Positions 43,940-55,259 of a stretch of 64,000 nt of DNA are shown here, in pieces (within the stretch, counting starts at the first letter, position 1; every line of letters begins with the position of its first letter). The position numbers and the translations under genes were made by a program. Under the pieces are notes generated by a model, which saw only the letters and a program-made list of their open reading frames with translations, was not told the DNA's origin and searched no databases. The stretch is taken from NCBI GenBank assembly GCA_035772785.1, contig JAOCPU010000020.1, forward strand, positions 372,001 to 436,000, given 5' to 3'. The stretch is from Phlebiopsis flavidoalba (lineage: Eukaryota > Basidiomycota > Agaricomycetes > Polyporales > Phanerochaetaceae).

Positions 43940-45190
43940 ATCCTATGGTGTCCTCTGACCTGTTGCTCGCTGAAAACGCGTGGGTGCGGTCGTTCTCTGG
44001 CGTTCTGTCCAACCAAGGAGTACGACTGACAGAGAGTCTGGGAGGTCCACAGTGCTTCTGCGCCTACCAGCCGACGCTCCTGCCCAGCAAGCACCGGGCC
44101 GGCGGTTCGTGACGTGTTTCTGGCGAGTTTTCCGGGACACATCGCAACCCACGCTGAGAGAAGACGACTCACGACGGGTGGGACACGTTCACATCGTGGA
44201 TGTATGCACTAAGTTGCTTCTATGCTGTTGCCTCGCATTCATCCTCTGCAGAATTGGCCATGACAGAAACGCCCTGAAAAGCAAGTCGCCTCAATCTTGT
44301 GCCACGGCAAGCAACGTTAAACGAAACGACTCACGAGGAGCCCGACGCGTCCCACACTTCGACTCTGTGTCCTCGTCTCGACCCCTGACCTTTCACCGCC
44401 TAAGGACAAGGACAATTCTCCTCGACTACGTGTTTTCGACCGCCAGAGGACTATGCTGTTCATCGACGATGGTTTAAACTGGCCCACGACGCGTTCCTGG
44501 CGCACAATCCAATTCTGTTCTGTTCCTTCGTCACTTCCAACGCAAGGATACACGACCCGCCATGAGTTTGATACGTTCTCGTCGTGTCTATATGCGTTTG
44601 GGTTGCTCCTATTCCATTGCTGCCCGTCTACCACGAAGAACACGAAGATGAGCGGCCGTGACGCGTCCCTAGAAAGCAGCCACCTCAATCTTGTTTCACC
44701 GCAACATGGTCAAACAAAATAACTCACGAGGAGCCAGACACGTCCACGCTTCGACTCTATGTCCTCGAATGTCCCAACCCCTGACTTTCCACCGGCACAG
44801 GCTCGAGGACCTACGCGTTTTCGACGGCCCCACTGGGCCATGCTGCTTGCCGAGGATTGTTCAAACGGCCCCACGATGCGTTTCTGGCGCGTATTCCGCT
44901 TCAGCCCTGTTCTTCGCTGCTTCCAACGCGAAGATACGCGACTCATGGCGGGTTTGACGCGTTCATATTGTGGTTGTTTGTTCTCGGTTGCTCCTATTAC
45001 CGTTGGGAAGCGCATCGCCACGATTGGAGGGAAAAGGCTGTTACGTGTCCTGGGGAACAGGTCATTTCATCCTTGTTCTGCATCAACAAATAAAACAACT
45101 CACGAGGAGCCCGACACGCCTCCACTTTGATTCTATGCCCTCGACTGTCCCAGCCCCTGACTTCCCACCGGCGCGAGAAGAACGACGAAG
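43940..45190. repeat. Tandem array of a ~390-bp unit
   Basis: At least three units run head-to-tail. The marker ACTCACGAGGAGCC occurs at about 44329, 44722 and 45099, giving spacings of about 394 and 377 bp. Each unit also has a GCGTTTCTGGCGCGTATTCC-like block, a CGACTCA-GGCGGG block and a TTGCTCCTATTnC block. A more divergent unit precedes them from about 43940. The last is followed by unique sequence after GACTTCCCACCGGCGCGAGA. Units have diverged by substitutions and indels. No coding pattern is conserved between units. Confidence 0.75.
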
Positions 45191-45970
45191 CCCCTAACAC
45201 GCTACCCGCAAACCACACGCGTCAAATTTGTCGCACCACACTGAGAAGAAAAACTAACTCACCCACACCATCCACGCGCGGAGCCCCCGCACCGTCGCGG
45301 CGCAAAACCGACATTCAAAGCGGCGGGGTGGCCCTGCGAAATCGCAAGCGCGGAAAAGAATCGGGTGGCCGGATCTCGATCCGATTTTGATCTGACGTCG
45401 TCGCGGCAGTGGCACTCACGCACGTTCGTTTCACGACTGGTTCGGAGGAAAAGACACGTGAAATTCCAGATGTGTTTTTATCTTTATTTTTCCTTGCTCT
45501 CCGCGGAGGAGGATTGTGGGGTGTAGGTGTACAGAGGAACTGGCGAGCGTGGGTTACTGGGCTACGCTACTGGACTGCTGCATGTGTGGAAGGAGCACGC
45601 GGGCAGCAATGAAGGTTCCGTAAGGGGGCCATCAGCTGTTGACGAGCGATCACAATTTGGAGTGCGACCGAGGCGCGCGCCGCGCCCCCATCTCCGAGTC
45701 TTCTCGCACACCCAACCTGCAGGAAATGCATCCTCAGCGTCGCGGAATGTGTCTGGCATCGCGGGCATGGAGAGACAGCGAGGACCGCAGGGATGACCGG
45801 GCGGGTCCCACCGCCGCCCATGCGCGCGCGCGCCGAATATTTACGGCTGATCGCGTCGGTGAGATCGGGGCCTTGCGAGGGCTGAAAAAAATTTATGGGC
45901 CTTGGGGAGCCTAAGAAATCACACACGAGCAGCAGGAGGGCAGAGAGGCTGCCTCTTATCCACGCTCGTC
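45191..45970. other. No confident gene
   Basis: Overlapping open frames on both strands without motifs. Downstream edge of the tandem array and left flank of the foldback element. Confidence 0.35.
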
Positions 45971-46485
45971 AAGGGATGGTCAATTCTAAAAAGTTGGCTG
46001 AAGAGCTGGCTGAGTTCGCTCCACTTACCATGCGGTTTGGGGATGCCGAAGGCGCGCCGGTGATGGCGATCTCGAACCGAGCATGCGCTTGGTGCGACTG
46101 CCGAGAGCCAAAGCCCGCCCCCGACGTGCCCAAATATATCCTTGTCGGCTGGCCCAAACGCACACTGTCTTGTGTTATAGCCAGTATAAGCCTCTCATAC
46201 TGCATTATATAATGCCATGAGCCCTTGTAAGACATTACAGAGCCGAATCAACAACTTTTTTACGATATTTTCTCCCCAGGACACGCTGTCCGTGTTACAC
46301 AAAATACCTGGCCACACCGACGACTCGATCCAGTAAGGACACGTCGGGACAGGTAAGCGCTGCTTGGGGGCGGGCCAAGGCTCGATCACCATCACCGGCG
46401 CGCCTTCGGCATCCCCAAAACCGCATGGTGAGTGGAGCGAACTCAGCCAGCTCTTCAGCCAACTTTTTAGAATTGACCATCCCTT
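45971..46485. mobile_element. Foldback / MITE-like element
   Basis: The left end 45971-46068 (AAGGGATGGTCAATTCTAAA...) and right end 46387-46485 are inverted copies, almost identical over about 97 bp. Beyond that the arms continue as weaker matches on both sides of the interior, for example GCCCGCCCCCGACGTG on the left and CGTCGGGACAG...GGGGGCGGGC on the right. The interior of about 320 bp is AT-richer and has no open frame. There is no transposase, so the element would be non-autonomous. Flanking duplications are not clear. It sits about 80 bp upstream of the probable TATA region of the permease gene and may influence its expression. Confidence 0.75.
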
Positions 46486-46565
46486 CACACGAGCAAACGC
46501 TGCTGCTCTGAGCACCGCGACATCCCATGCACCCTCCCAGCCCGCTCCTTATCGCCCGCCCGCTG

Positions 46566-46576
46566 CATACATATAG
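46566..46576 (+). promoter_or_regulatory. Probable TATA region of the permease gene
   Basis: CATACATATAG about 65 bp upstream of ATG 46636. It is a weak TATA match but the only AT-rich patch in a GC-rich leader. Confidence 0.35.
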
Positions 46577-46635
46577 CTCCACGCTCAGGGCCCCCGTCTG
46601 CACCCCCTCCGCCCGGCCCTGGCGCAGCGCACACC

Positions 46636-48927
46636 ATGTCCGCTCAGCTTTGACGAGAAGACCAAGGGCGACGCGGCGTTCGTCGACAGAAACGAGAGCG
46701 TGAATAGCACGCTCGACGACGACCGCGTCCTGCAGGAGATCGGCTACGTGCCGTCCTTCAAGCGCGAGTTCTCCAACCTCGCACACGGTGCGCCGCCTCC
46801 GCCCCCTCCCCTCACACAGCCCACTGAGCGCACACCGCAGATCAGCTTCGCGTTCAGCATCATGGGCCTCTGCTCGAGCATCGCGACGACGTTCAACACG
46901 TCCGCTGCTGCTCGGCGGGCCCGCGTCCGTCACCTGGTGCTGGATCCTCGGCGCCTGCATGTGCTTCACCCTCGGTGCGGTTCCCCTCCTCCCCCCCATC
47001 ATGCTTCCCACCCCGCACTGACATCGACATTGCACCCAGGCGCTAGCATAGCGGAAATCGTAAGCGCGTTCCCCACCTGCGGCGGCCTGTAAGCCCCTCC
47101 CCTCCTCTTCCCGCACCGCACACGCTGATGCGCGCGAATGCAGGTACACGGCCTCGGCGCAGCTCTGCCCGCCGCGCCACCGCGCGATCGTCGGCTGGGT
47201 CGTCGCTGGCTCAACATCCTCGGTGTGTCCCCTCCCCTTGCCCGCGCGACAGCGGCTCACCGCGCGCAGGCCATGTCGCAGGCGTGTCCTCGACCGAGTT
47301 CGGGCTCGCGAACATGATCTGGGCCGCGGTCGTCGTCGCCAAGGTGCGCCGCGCGCACTCGTTCCGCTGATTGGGTCTTATGTGCGCGCAGGGCGAGGAC
47401 TATGTGATTACGTCGGGCAAGATCGTCGGCGTGTTTGCGGGCCTGCTCGTCTTCCACGGGCTGCTCGTGCGTTTCTCCTCCTCCCCTCCATAGCTCCCAT
47501 CTGACGCGATGTAGAAACTGCCTCGCGACGCGCTGGCTCGCGCGCCTCACCACGGGCTTCGTCTTCATCAACCTCGGCACGACCTTCAGTGCGCCCCTTC
47601 CCCCCTTTGCACGAGCTGAGCTGACGCGAAGCAGTTATTATTATTGTCCTGCTCGCGACGACGCCGCGCGCGGAGATGCACCCCGCGTCGTACGTCTTTG
47701 GCTCCGCGGGCCTCGTGAACCAGACAGGCGGCTGGAAACACGGGCATCGCGTTCCTCTTTGGCCTGCTCAGTCGTCCAGTTGGACTGTGCGCCCCTTTCC
47801 TCCCTTCCCCCTGCCCATTCTAACTCTCGCTGTAGATGACGGTACGCCCTGAGTACCCCGGCGCGCGTAGCGGGGCTAACGGACTGTAGGACTACGACGC
47901 GACGGCGCACATCTCTGAAGAAGTCAAGCGCGCGGCGTACGCCGCGCCCTCCGCGATATTCATCGCCGTCATTATCGGCACCGGCCTCATCGGCTGGCTG
48001 CTCAACATCGTCGTCGTCCTCTGCTCCGGGCCCCTGTGCGTCTCCTCCCCCTCCCCGCACGTCCGCAGCTGACGATGAGGCAGGGAGAACCTCCCCGGCC
48101 CGTCCAACTCCGCCTTCCTCGAGATCATGGCGCTGCGCATGGGCAAGCCCGGCGCGCTCTTCCTCTGGGTACCCTCCCCCGCCTCCACAGAAAGAACCCC
48201 CACTAACCCAGCACACCAGTCCCTTCGTGTGCCTCACCGCCTTCTTCGTCGTCCAGACCGCGCTGCAGGCGTGCTCGCGCACCGTGTACGCCTTCTCGCG
48301 GGACCACGGGCCTGCCGGACGGGGGGCTACTTCGGGCGCGTGTCGCGCCTCACGACGACGCCGCTCCGCGCGATCTGGTGCGTCACGCTCGTGAGCATCC
48401 TCCCGGGCTTACTCGACCTCGCGAGCCCCGTCGCCGCCAACGCCGTGTTTCGCGCTCACCGCGATGGCGCTCGACCTGTCGTACATCATCCCATCTTCCT
48501 GTACGCCCTTCCCCTCCCCCCTCTCCTCTCTTTGTTTTCCGATGCTAACGGAGGGACAGGAGGAGGTTGTAACTACCGCAACCCACCCGGACGTGCTCTT
48601 CCGCCCGGGGCCGTTCTACATGGGCAGCGGCGCGCTGGGCTGGGCCGCAAACACGACGTGCATCCTCTGGACGCTCTTCGTCTGCGTCGTCTTCGCGCTG
48701 CCCAACTACCTCCCCGTCACGCCGCAGAACATGAACTACGCGTCCGCGATCACGGGCGGCGTGATCATCCTGTCCATGTACGCTCCGTCTCCTTCTTTTT
48801 ATTTGATGGATCTGTGTGCTGATGCGGCGGCGCAGGGGCGTGGTACGTCGTCTCCGGGCGGCGCCACTACAAGGGCCCCGCGACGCACGAGGTCAAGGGC
48901 GCGCACGGCTCGCCTGCGGTCGCGTAG
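46636..48927 (+). CDS. Amino acid permease (GABA/choline-type, APC family)
   Basis: Plasma-membrane or vacuolar amino acid transporter of the APC superfamily, close in pattern to fungal GABA permeases. The N-terminus is MSA, then LSFDEKTKGDAAFVDRNES and LQEIGYVPSFKREFSNLA. Then, across about ten introns of 45-60 bp: ISFAFSIMGLCSSIATTFNT, ASVTWCWILGACMCF, GASIAEIVSAFPTCGGLYTA (the conserved first-helix region), VSSTEFGLANMIWAAVVVAK, GEDYVITSGKIVGVFAGLLV, GTGLIGWLLNIVVVLCSGPL, NLPGPSNSAFLEIMALRMGK, GALFLW, VCLTAFFVVQTALQACSRTV, VYAFSRDHGLPDGGYFGRVS, TPLRAIWCVTLVSILPGLLD, HPDVLFRPGPFYMG, LGWAANTTCILWTLFVCVVF and LPVTPQNMNYASAITGG. The tail is GAWYVVSGRRHYKGPATHEV, ending SPAVA at TAG 48925. About six one-base shifts occur, including one right after the start (MSAQL then TGA). 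A decayed relative lies at 52030-55073. Confidence 0.85.
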
Positions 48928-49379
48928 GGTTTTTCGTGCGGGTATCGTCAACCGATTCATGTCTTGGCCCTTCAACGCCCGAGTTTAGCTTATTCGCTTG
49001 TATATTTTGTTTTGCTTATGCTCTGCTGAATGTATTGGATTTTGTTCTGGATTGAGATGTGTCGAAAGTGCAAGGTGCGCGCAGTGAGAGCATTGAGTTG
49101 GCTATCTGAACCGTAGTGGACACAAACGTTTGTTTATACGCGTCTCAGGAAGAACCTTGACACACGGGCCTTGACTTTCCTACTGTCAAACGTCCACAGA
49201 ATGATTGGTAACTACGCCTATACACGCTGGTTCGTGCTCACACAAATACAGTATGCAAAAACGCGATTCAAATTATACAGGACATGGTCCCACTGATGCT
49301 ACACAATTGTTTCCTCCAATGATTACATGCAATTATACAAGGGGAGCTGCGATGCGAGAGGGGTATAATAATCGGCCGT
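48928..49379. other. Intergenic, converging 3' ends
   Basis: AT-rich sequence after the permease and after the CsbD-like gene. No gene or specific terminator recognised. Confidence 0.45.
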
Positions 49380-49810
49380 TTACGAAGTCGGGTCGTTGAT
49401 GTTCTGCTGCGCCTCGCCCTTGTCATGGCGAATGTTGCCTTTACACACCATGAGCACCCCATCGTTCAAACCAAGCGCAGAGGAGGGACCTACCGGCAGT
49501 CTCCTGCGAGCGGTCGCCCGTGAGCGCACCAACGACGGCGTCCTTCTTGCCGCCCCATGCGGTCAATCGTGCCCTCGGCGTAGCCCTTGGCCTGCGCAGC
49601 CTTGTACTCGGCCTCGCCCTGCGCGTGCTCCTCGCGCCCGGACTGCTGCCACGACTCGAGCCCCGTCGCGTTGCCGATCATCTCGACGATGGAGCCTTTC
49701 GTCGAGTGGTACTGGCCCGTGGTCTTGCTGCTCTGCTCATCAGCATCGCGTCTCTGTCGTCAAAGGGCAACACGTACTTGGGCTCGTTGTTGTTGGTGGT
49801 GGAAGACATG
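49380..49810 (-). CDS. CsbD-like stress protein
   Basis: Small, hydrophilic protein of the CsbD-like family, which in fungi is sometimes annotated as a mismatched-base-pair and cruciform DNA recognition protein; its true role is not settled. The start ATG 49810 gives MSSTTNNNEPKYVLPFDDRD. Exon 1 (49494-49810) continues EQSSKTTGQYHSTKGSIVEM, IGNATGLESWQQSGREEHAQ, GEAEYKAAQAKGYAEGTIDR, KDAVVGALTGDRSQETAG. The intron (49439-49493, GTAGGT...AAAG) is 55 bp. Exon 2 (49380-49438) reads NIRHDKGEAQQNINDPTS and stop. The repeated G-x-x-x-E and KGxAxG pattern is typical of the family. Two one-base shifts lie in exon 1 (near DRDA and near DRMG). A TATA box lies about 100 bp upstream. Confidence 0.85.
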
Positions 49811-49907
49811 GTGCTGTGCGTAAGAAGTTGTTGTGTGGTGGTGAATTGTGTGGGAGAGTGGATTGAGTTCGGTTGGTGAGGCCCACCGCTGCAACCGACA
49901 GCCCTCT

Positions 49908-49913
49908 TTATAC
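49908..49913 (-). promoter_or_regulatory. TATA box of the CsbD-like gene
   Basis: TATAAA on the minus strand about 100 bp upstream of ATG 49810, in front of an AC-rich leader. Confidence 0.55.
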
Positions 49914-49996
49914 CTGCGCGCTAGGTATGACGTCGCACGCGCCGCTCTCGTCGTGCCCCGTCAAAACGGTGTGGGTGTGGTGCCCGACGCATGACG

Positions 49997-50800
49997 TCAC
50001 CGTGGCGACCCCCGCGCGTCGCGTCGCGCGCCTCCTCCCCTCCCTCTACACAAACTAGACGCTGCGCGTTGACGTGTGCCTTCGCCGCTAGCTGCGCGGT
50101 GGTCCGTCCGTGGAGCAGGCACAAGGGGCGGGGAACCGGAGGGAACCAGCTGGAATAATCCAGGCCCACCACCCCACGATCCGTCCGGGCGCGCAAGTGG
50201 GGACCCATCGCGCACGTCACTGCGCGTCCGCGCGCCGTAGCGCGGCGGCGCGTCGAGGCCGCGGTGCGCCTCGCCGTACGAGGGCAGGTGCGCAGGCTCG
50301 GGGCGGCGGCGCAGGTCGTACCGCGGCGGCGCGTCCACCGCCATCGCGTTCGCCGTGCTCGCTGCGCTCGCGGTCGCGCGGTAGCGGGCGCCCATGTGGT
50401 GGATGTCCACCGTGAAGGGCTCGTAGACGAACGGAGTGCGTGGGGACGCGGGGCGCAGTTTGCTCGGTAGGAGGAGGGCGAGGCGGGTTTTGAGGGTCGG
50501 GGTTGTTGGAGGGGCTGGGGAGGTGGGGGGTGGGGGTATTTGGGATAGTGGGAGGCGGGTGTTGAGGGCGAGGAGGAGGCTGGTTTTGAGGGGGTGGCCT
50601 ATTCGCCGGAGGGTGATAAATCTGGAGCATGATTCTGTCATTTTTCCCTGTGTAAGAGCCTGTTGTTGCAGACTCGCCTCATAACGTAGACCCCCATCCA
50701 TATTACAGACACGAACACGAGCACGATCGCAGACGCGATCCCCAGTCCTTCCTAGCACCGTTGAGCTTCTCCAGACCCTTCAAGCCAAAAACACAGCTTA
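49997..50800 (-). CDS. Single-pass membrane protein with PY motifs (partial)
   Basis: On the minus strand a hydrophobic helix, GIASAIVLVFVSVIWMGVYV, followed by the basic MRRVCNNRLLHREK, lies at about 50640-50745. One frame on comes a long cytoplasmic-type region with a Pro-rich linker (SQIPPPPTSPAPPTTPTLKT), FVYEPFTVDIHHMGARYRAT, then VDAPPRYDL, LPSYGEAHRG and LDAPPRYGA. PPRY and LPSY fit the PY motif bound by WW domains of Rsp5/NEDD4-type ubiquitin ligases; fungal adaptors of that kind (for example Rcr1/Rcr2 of yeast) have the same one-helix-plus-PY layout. The N-terminus upstream of the helix is not resolved, and the C-terminus after about 50180 may be out of frame. The adaptor role is an inference. 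Confidence 0.5.
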
Positions 50801-52029
50801 CTCGAGTTCTCGATTTGCCCCCCTGCCCCTGCGCATCCCTTCTCACAGCCCGCTTACGCCGTTCACCACACACGCACTGCACACCGGCATCGCCGTCACA
50901 GTGAAAGGGGGAGAGACAAAGAGACAGGCAGCAGCACGGACGCTGTATGTATGTATGCGGAAGCCAGGGAGAGCGTGATCCTGCGCACGCCGGGTCTGTG
51001 TGGCCTGCTTGCCTGGAATGATGCATGCATTGAAATGGCGATTTGGCCGCAGACACACGCTCGCGGCGTGCGCGCCGGACGTGCGAGGAGGCGTGTCCGA
51101 GCCCGAGACTCGAGGAGGGATCAGAAGGCGCGTTCGAATGCGTCGTCTACCCGCGAAGGAGGCCTGGGCGTGTTGGTTCGGTCGGGTTCTCAGTGTCTGG
51201 CGGTTGTGGCTTCGCAGTGTTCTGGAAGCTGCGTTCAGTGGAACCAAAGCTTACAGTGATTCGGCAGCAGACGGAAGATGTGCGAGTGAAACCCTTCAGA
51301 ACAACAAGAGGTCAGAGACATATGAGTTTCATCAACCGACGTCACAAAAATCGGGGTCCAACCACGGCGAGGACTCGGAGGAACGAAAGGGATCGTGCGC
51401 GGACGGGCGCCCCGAACCCGGATCGGCCGGGGGCGACACGGCGCAGCCGAACGCTTTGTGGCGCGGCCACTCCGCTCGCCACCGCACCTCCACGCATTTA
51501 TGCAAGGTTCTTTGTTCTAAACGCCCTCGGACAGGTGACCTTACGTGCTTTGCACACTCAGCGGCTGTGAACAAATGTCAGTGCGTCTTGCAGGGTCCTT
51601 ATCGCCTTCACGCGAACACTCCGTCGCGCCTTCGTGAACCCTTCCCAAAGTCAATGAGGCACTGGGGGTGGTGGTATGGGCTCAGCTGAGTCCGGCGGAA
51701 GCGACTTGGAAGTGGCGCCCCGTTTGAATTCAATCTGTGTTTGACTGGAATCCACTATGTATATGAGGATAAAACAAAAGGGGGCGGTCCAGAGATGATG
51801 GTCTGGGAACTTATCGCGGGGTTTCTTGCCCTCCTCGATAGCTTGCCGTGCCCTACGACGGAGTGTAACTTTAGATACTTACCACACGGTGGTGAGTTGA
51901 TTTTGTGAAGCTTGTCCCGCAAAACGGACAGAGGACCTTTTCATTTGCTTCAGTTCATTTACTAATGTTCCTAATGTGCCAAAGTGGGCTCCAGTCCACC
52001 CTCGACCTCACCGAGTTCAGAAAAATCAC
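50801..52029. other. No confident gene
   Basis: Frames up to 229 codons on the plus strand (51000-51689) are Arg/Ser-rich and overlap other open frames. A possible weak TATA (GGATAAAACAAAAG, about 51768) lies before the permease remnant. Nothing else recognised. Confidence 0.35.
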
Positions 52030-54503
52030 AGAGACCAGCTACCAGGACCTTCAGAGATGCCCAAAGAAGCCCCCCACTCCCAGCCAAAGAGGCCACATCG
52101 ACTCTTCCGAGTACTACTCCACCCCCTCCGCACGAACGTACCTCCTCGCCCTCAACTCTACGGATACACACCCTCCCTAAACCAGCGATTTCATCCAGGA
52201 CCTCTCTACGGTATGCCCTACTCTCCTCCCCCCTAACCTCCCTGACCCACTAACAACCCCCCCAGATAAGCTTCGCCCACATCAGCATACCAAATTGAGC
52301 CTATAGCTCCAGCGTCGCCAACGAACGACCCCCCGCCTCAACACGCCCCTCGCGGGGGTGGGGGGGGGGAGGCCTCGGGCCGCGGCCCGCCGCGACGATC
52401 GTTTTTGCGTAGCTGGGCCACATACGTATGAGTTCGACTGCATGAGCGCTCCGCTCCCTTCAACGTCGGTTGTCCTCCTCCCCCCTTCTATCCCCATTTC
52501 TGACGAACTGAGCGAAAGGCATGTACCAGCGGTGTGAGCGTCGCAGAGCTGCTATCAGCGGCGCCTTCCCTCACCTGCGGCGGGCATGCACCGTCCCCCG
52601 CGCCCCGTCCCCTCCCCAGCCGCCGCACACTCGACACGACGCACAGATACACCGCTTCATCCGCCGACCACACTCCGTACTTCCGCGCTCGACACGCGCG
52701 CGACCACCCTCGTTCTCTTATATTGGGTGCTGGTCTCGTCGCCGAGCTCGACTTCAGCTATGCTCTGCTCAGATTGGGCTCCTTACGGCTCCCTTTCCCC
52801 TTTACCCTCGATTCCCTTCCCCTTCGGTCCCATCCCCTCCCCGCGCTAGCACTGACTTTTTAATGCGGAGCTCAGACGACCCAGTTCGTCGGGTAGTATA
52901 CTTCCGGTACGTACAGAAGTCTTACGGGACTCGCGGCGTATGATCTGGGCTGCGGCCTCAAGAAGGTACGTCTCGCACACATGTTGCAGTCGCCCCGCCT
53001 CGCCGGGGCGTTAGTCTCGCTGATCAGGAGTAGGATCAGGGGAGCGTAACTGAACGTGGCTCACTTGGCCAGGGCGAAGTTTTGGGTGGATCGTGTAGTT
53101 TAGCGGGCGGGTTGGTTGGCTGTGCAACGGGGCCTTGGTGGTCTTCACTTCCCCTTGCACAGCTAGTCTGCGATTACTGCGTACGCTGATTGGGCGAGCA
53201 GAATAGCTTCTCGACGCGCTATCTTCGCGCGCCTCACGTCGATGTTTTGTGTTACAACCGCCATCAACTCCTCGCTGACCACGACAGTGGGTGTGTGTCA
53301 TTCCCGCGTCCAGCCTGCCTTGTGCTGATTCTCGTGCCGCAGTCATTATTGTGGGGTGTTGTTGGCGATGACGCCGAGGGCGGAGATGCACACGGCGGCC
53401 CCGGTACGTGTGTTGGCTCGGACGGGAATTATTATGGTGCACCATGGGCTGGAATAGCCGGTGTGCCACCCCGCCAGGGTTTCTGCTTGGGCTGTTGAGT
53501 GTCGGCAGTGGGACGGTGAGTGCGCTGGGGTTGTAAGTCTACTCAAAGAATCCGGTTCAGAAATTTCACTCTAGATGACGGTAAGAATGTCTCGTGATTG
53601 TGTACGATGGCCATGTCTACAGGGAGCTTTTAGGGTTACGACTGTACCGTCGCGCATATATCGTAAGCCATAAGCATAGAGCATGCACACGGAGAGTCAC
53701 ACCATTCCCAGCGAAGTGAAATCAAACGCGCATCATACCTAGGTAAGTTACAGACCTAACAACACTGGTGCGCTAATTGCTTCGCCTGCAGCACCAGCGG
53801 CAATAGTCATCGCCGGTCACGCCCAACCTCCTCGACACCGTACCAAACTCACAGCCCCCCAGGTCCATCGGCACCGGCACCCTCGGCTGGCTCGCTCAAC
53901 ATCGTCCTCGTCTCTCTGCTCCGGCCCCCTGTACGCACCCACACCCTCCCCCTCTCCCCCTTCCCCACTGACACCCCCCAGCTCGGACCTCCCGGCCCCT
54001 CCAACTCCGCCTTCCTCGAAGTCAGTACTTCCCCCCTCCCCCCCTTCGCCTACTCACAGATCCGTCACACACGCCAGATTCCTCGTCCTCCGCCTCGGCA
54101 AACCCGTCTCGCGCTCACTCTCTGGGTTTGTCCCCCTCAACACCCTCCCCTTCTCTCCCCCCTCCCATCTAACAAACCCACAGACCCTCGTGCCTGCCGT
54201 CAACCTAAGGGGATTGAACAGCCTTCTGCGTCTGCACCGCAGGCATGCAAGCCGGCTCTGCGCACTTTGTACGCCTTCGCCGCGCGGGACGGTGCGGGGG
54301 CGCGTGGGCGGCGCGCGGTGAGCGGCCGCACGCGCACGCCGCTGCGCGCCGGTGTGGGCCACGGTCGGGGGCAGCCGCGGCGGTGCCGGGTCTGCTGGCG
54401 CTCGCGAGCCCTGTAGCGTGGCGGTGGGCGCGGTGTACGCGATGACATGGCGGCGATGGCGTTTGATCTGAGTTACATCCTCCCCATTCTCCTGTGCGTC
54501 GTT

Positions 54504-54541
<38 letters not shown>

Positions 54542-55073
54542 GTGAGGGAGGGGCTGATGAGGGGCAGGCATCGATCGCGTGTATGCGAGGCACCCCGAGG
54601 TGCGCTTTGTGCCGGGGCCGTTTTTATATGGGCGACGGGTGGCCTCGGGTGGGCGGCGAACGGCGCGTGTGTCGTGTGGGACGCTGTTTGTGTGTGCGGT
54701 GTTTTCGCTCCCCGCGGAGCTGCCTGTCACGGGCGCGACGATGAACTATGCTGCGGTGGGGTTTTTGTCTCTGCCTTCCGCGCACGCGTTGGTCTGATGT
54801 GTGTCTTTGTAGCCGATTACGGTGTGAGTGGTGATTTTGTCGCTGTGAGTGTTGTATATGCTGGGTATATGCGTGCGTCCAGTGCTGATTGTGGACGTAG
54901 GGTCTGGTATTTCTTGGGGTACGCTGCCCTCTAATTCTTTCCTCTTTGTGTACTCACCCTTCCGCAGAGGACGAAAACACTACCACGGGCCGGCATCGGA
55001 CCTCCTTGACCCGTCTCCGGTCGTTCCTTTTGAGGACGTTAAAGAGATCGACATTGACACCAAAGAGGCGTAG
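52030..55073 (+). pseudogene. Decayed second amino acid permease
   Basis: Segments matching the permease at 46636-48927 appear in the same order: YGYTPSLNQRF and IQDLST with a GTATGC intron (about 52150-52215), ISFAHISIP (about 52266), SVAELLSAAPSLTCGG (about 52534, matching GASIAEIVSAFPTCGG), a region near 53340 with VIIVGCC, SGPL and NSAFLE-like coding near 53990, ALRTLYAFAARDG (about 54255), then YARHPEVRFVPGPF, GLGWAANGACVVW, PVTGATMNYAA and the tail RGRKHYHGPASDLLDPSPVV to FEDVKEIDIDTKEA with TAG at 55071. Decay is heavier than in the first copy: conserved blocks between about 52900 and 53900 are barely readable, and a run of 35 T lies in one intron. The tail is well preserved. Confidence 0.65.
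54506..54540 (+). repeat. Run of 35 T
   Basis: An uninterrupted T tract inside the decayed permease, at a position corresponding to an intron after SELHP/SYILPILL. It could be a slippage product or the tail of an inserted retro-copy on the other strand; no element is seen next to it. Confidence 0.9.
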
Positions 55074-55259
55074 TGCTTCATTTCTGCGGAGCTGCCAAGA
55101 ACTCACGTCTCAATGGTAGAGCGAGATTGCTCACAAGACCCCTGAGTCGCACACATGTACTCTAGAGAAATCATATCCAAATTCCGCGCAAATATATAAT
55201 ACAAGAATGTCCGTGACATCGTACAAAACCAGCCCCAGAACTCTACAGCCGAGCCCTAC
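55074..55259. other. Short spacer between converging genes
   Basis: Shared 3' region of the permease remnant and the oxidoreductase. Nothing specific seen. Confidence 0.4.

Noticed and set aside
46295..47260. Minus-strand open frame of 321 codons
   Set aside because: It crosses the foldback element and the first exons of the permease; the permease exons are clearly the coding strand.
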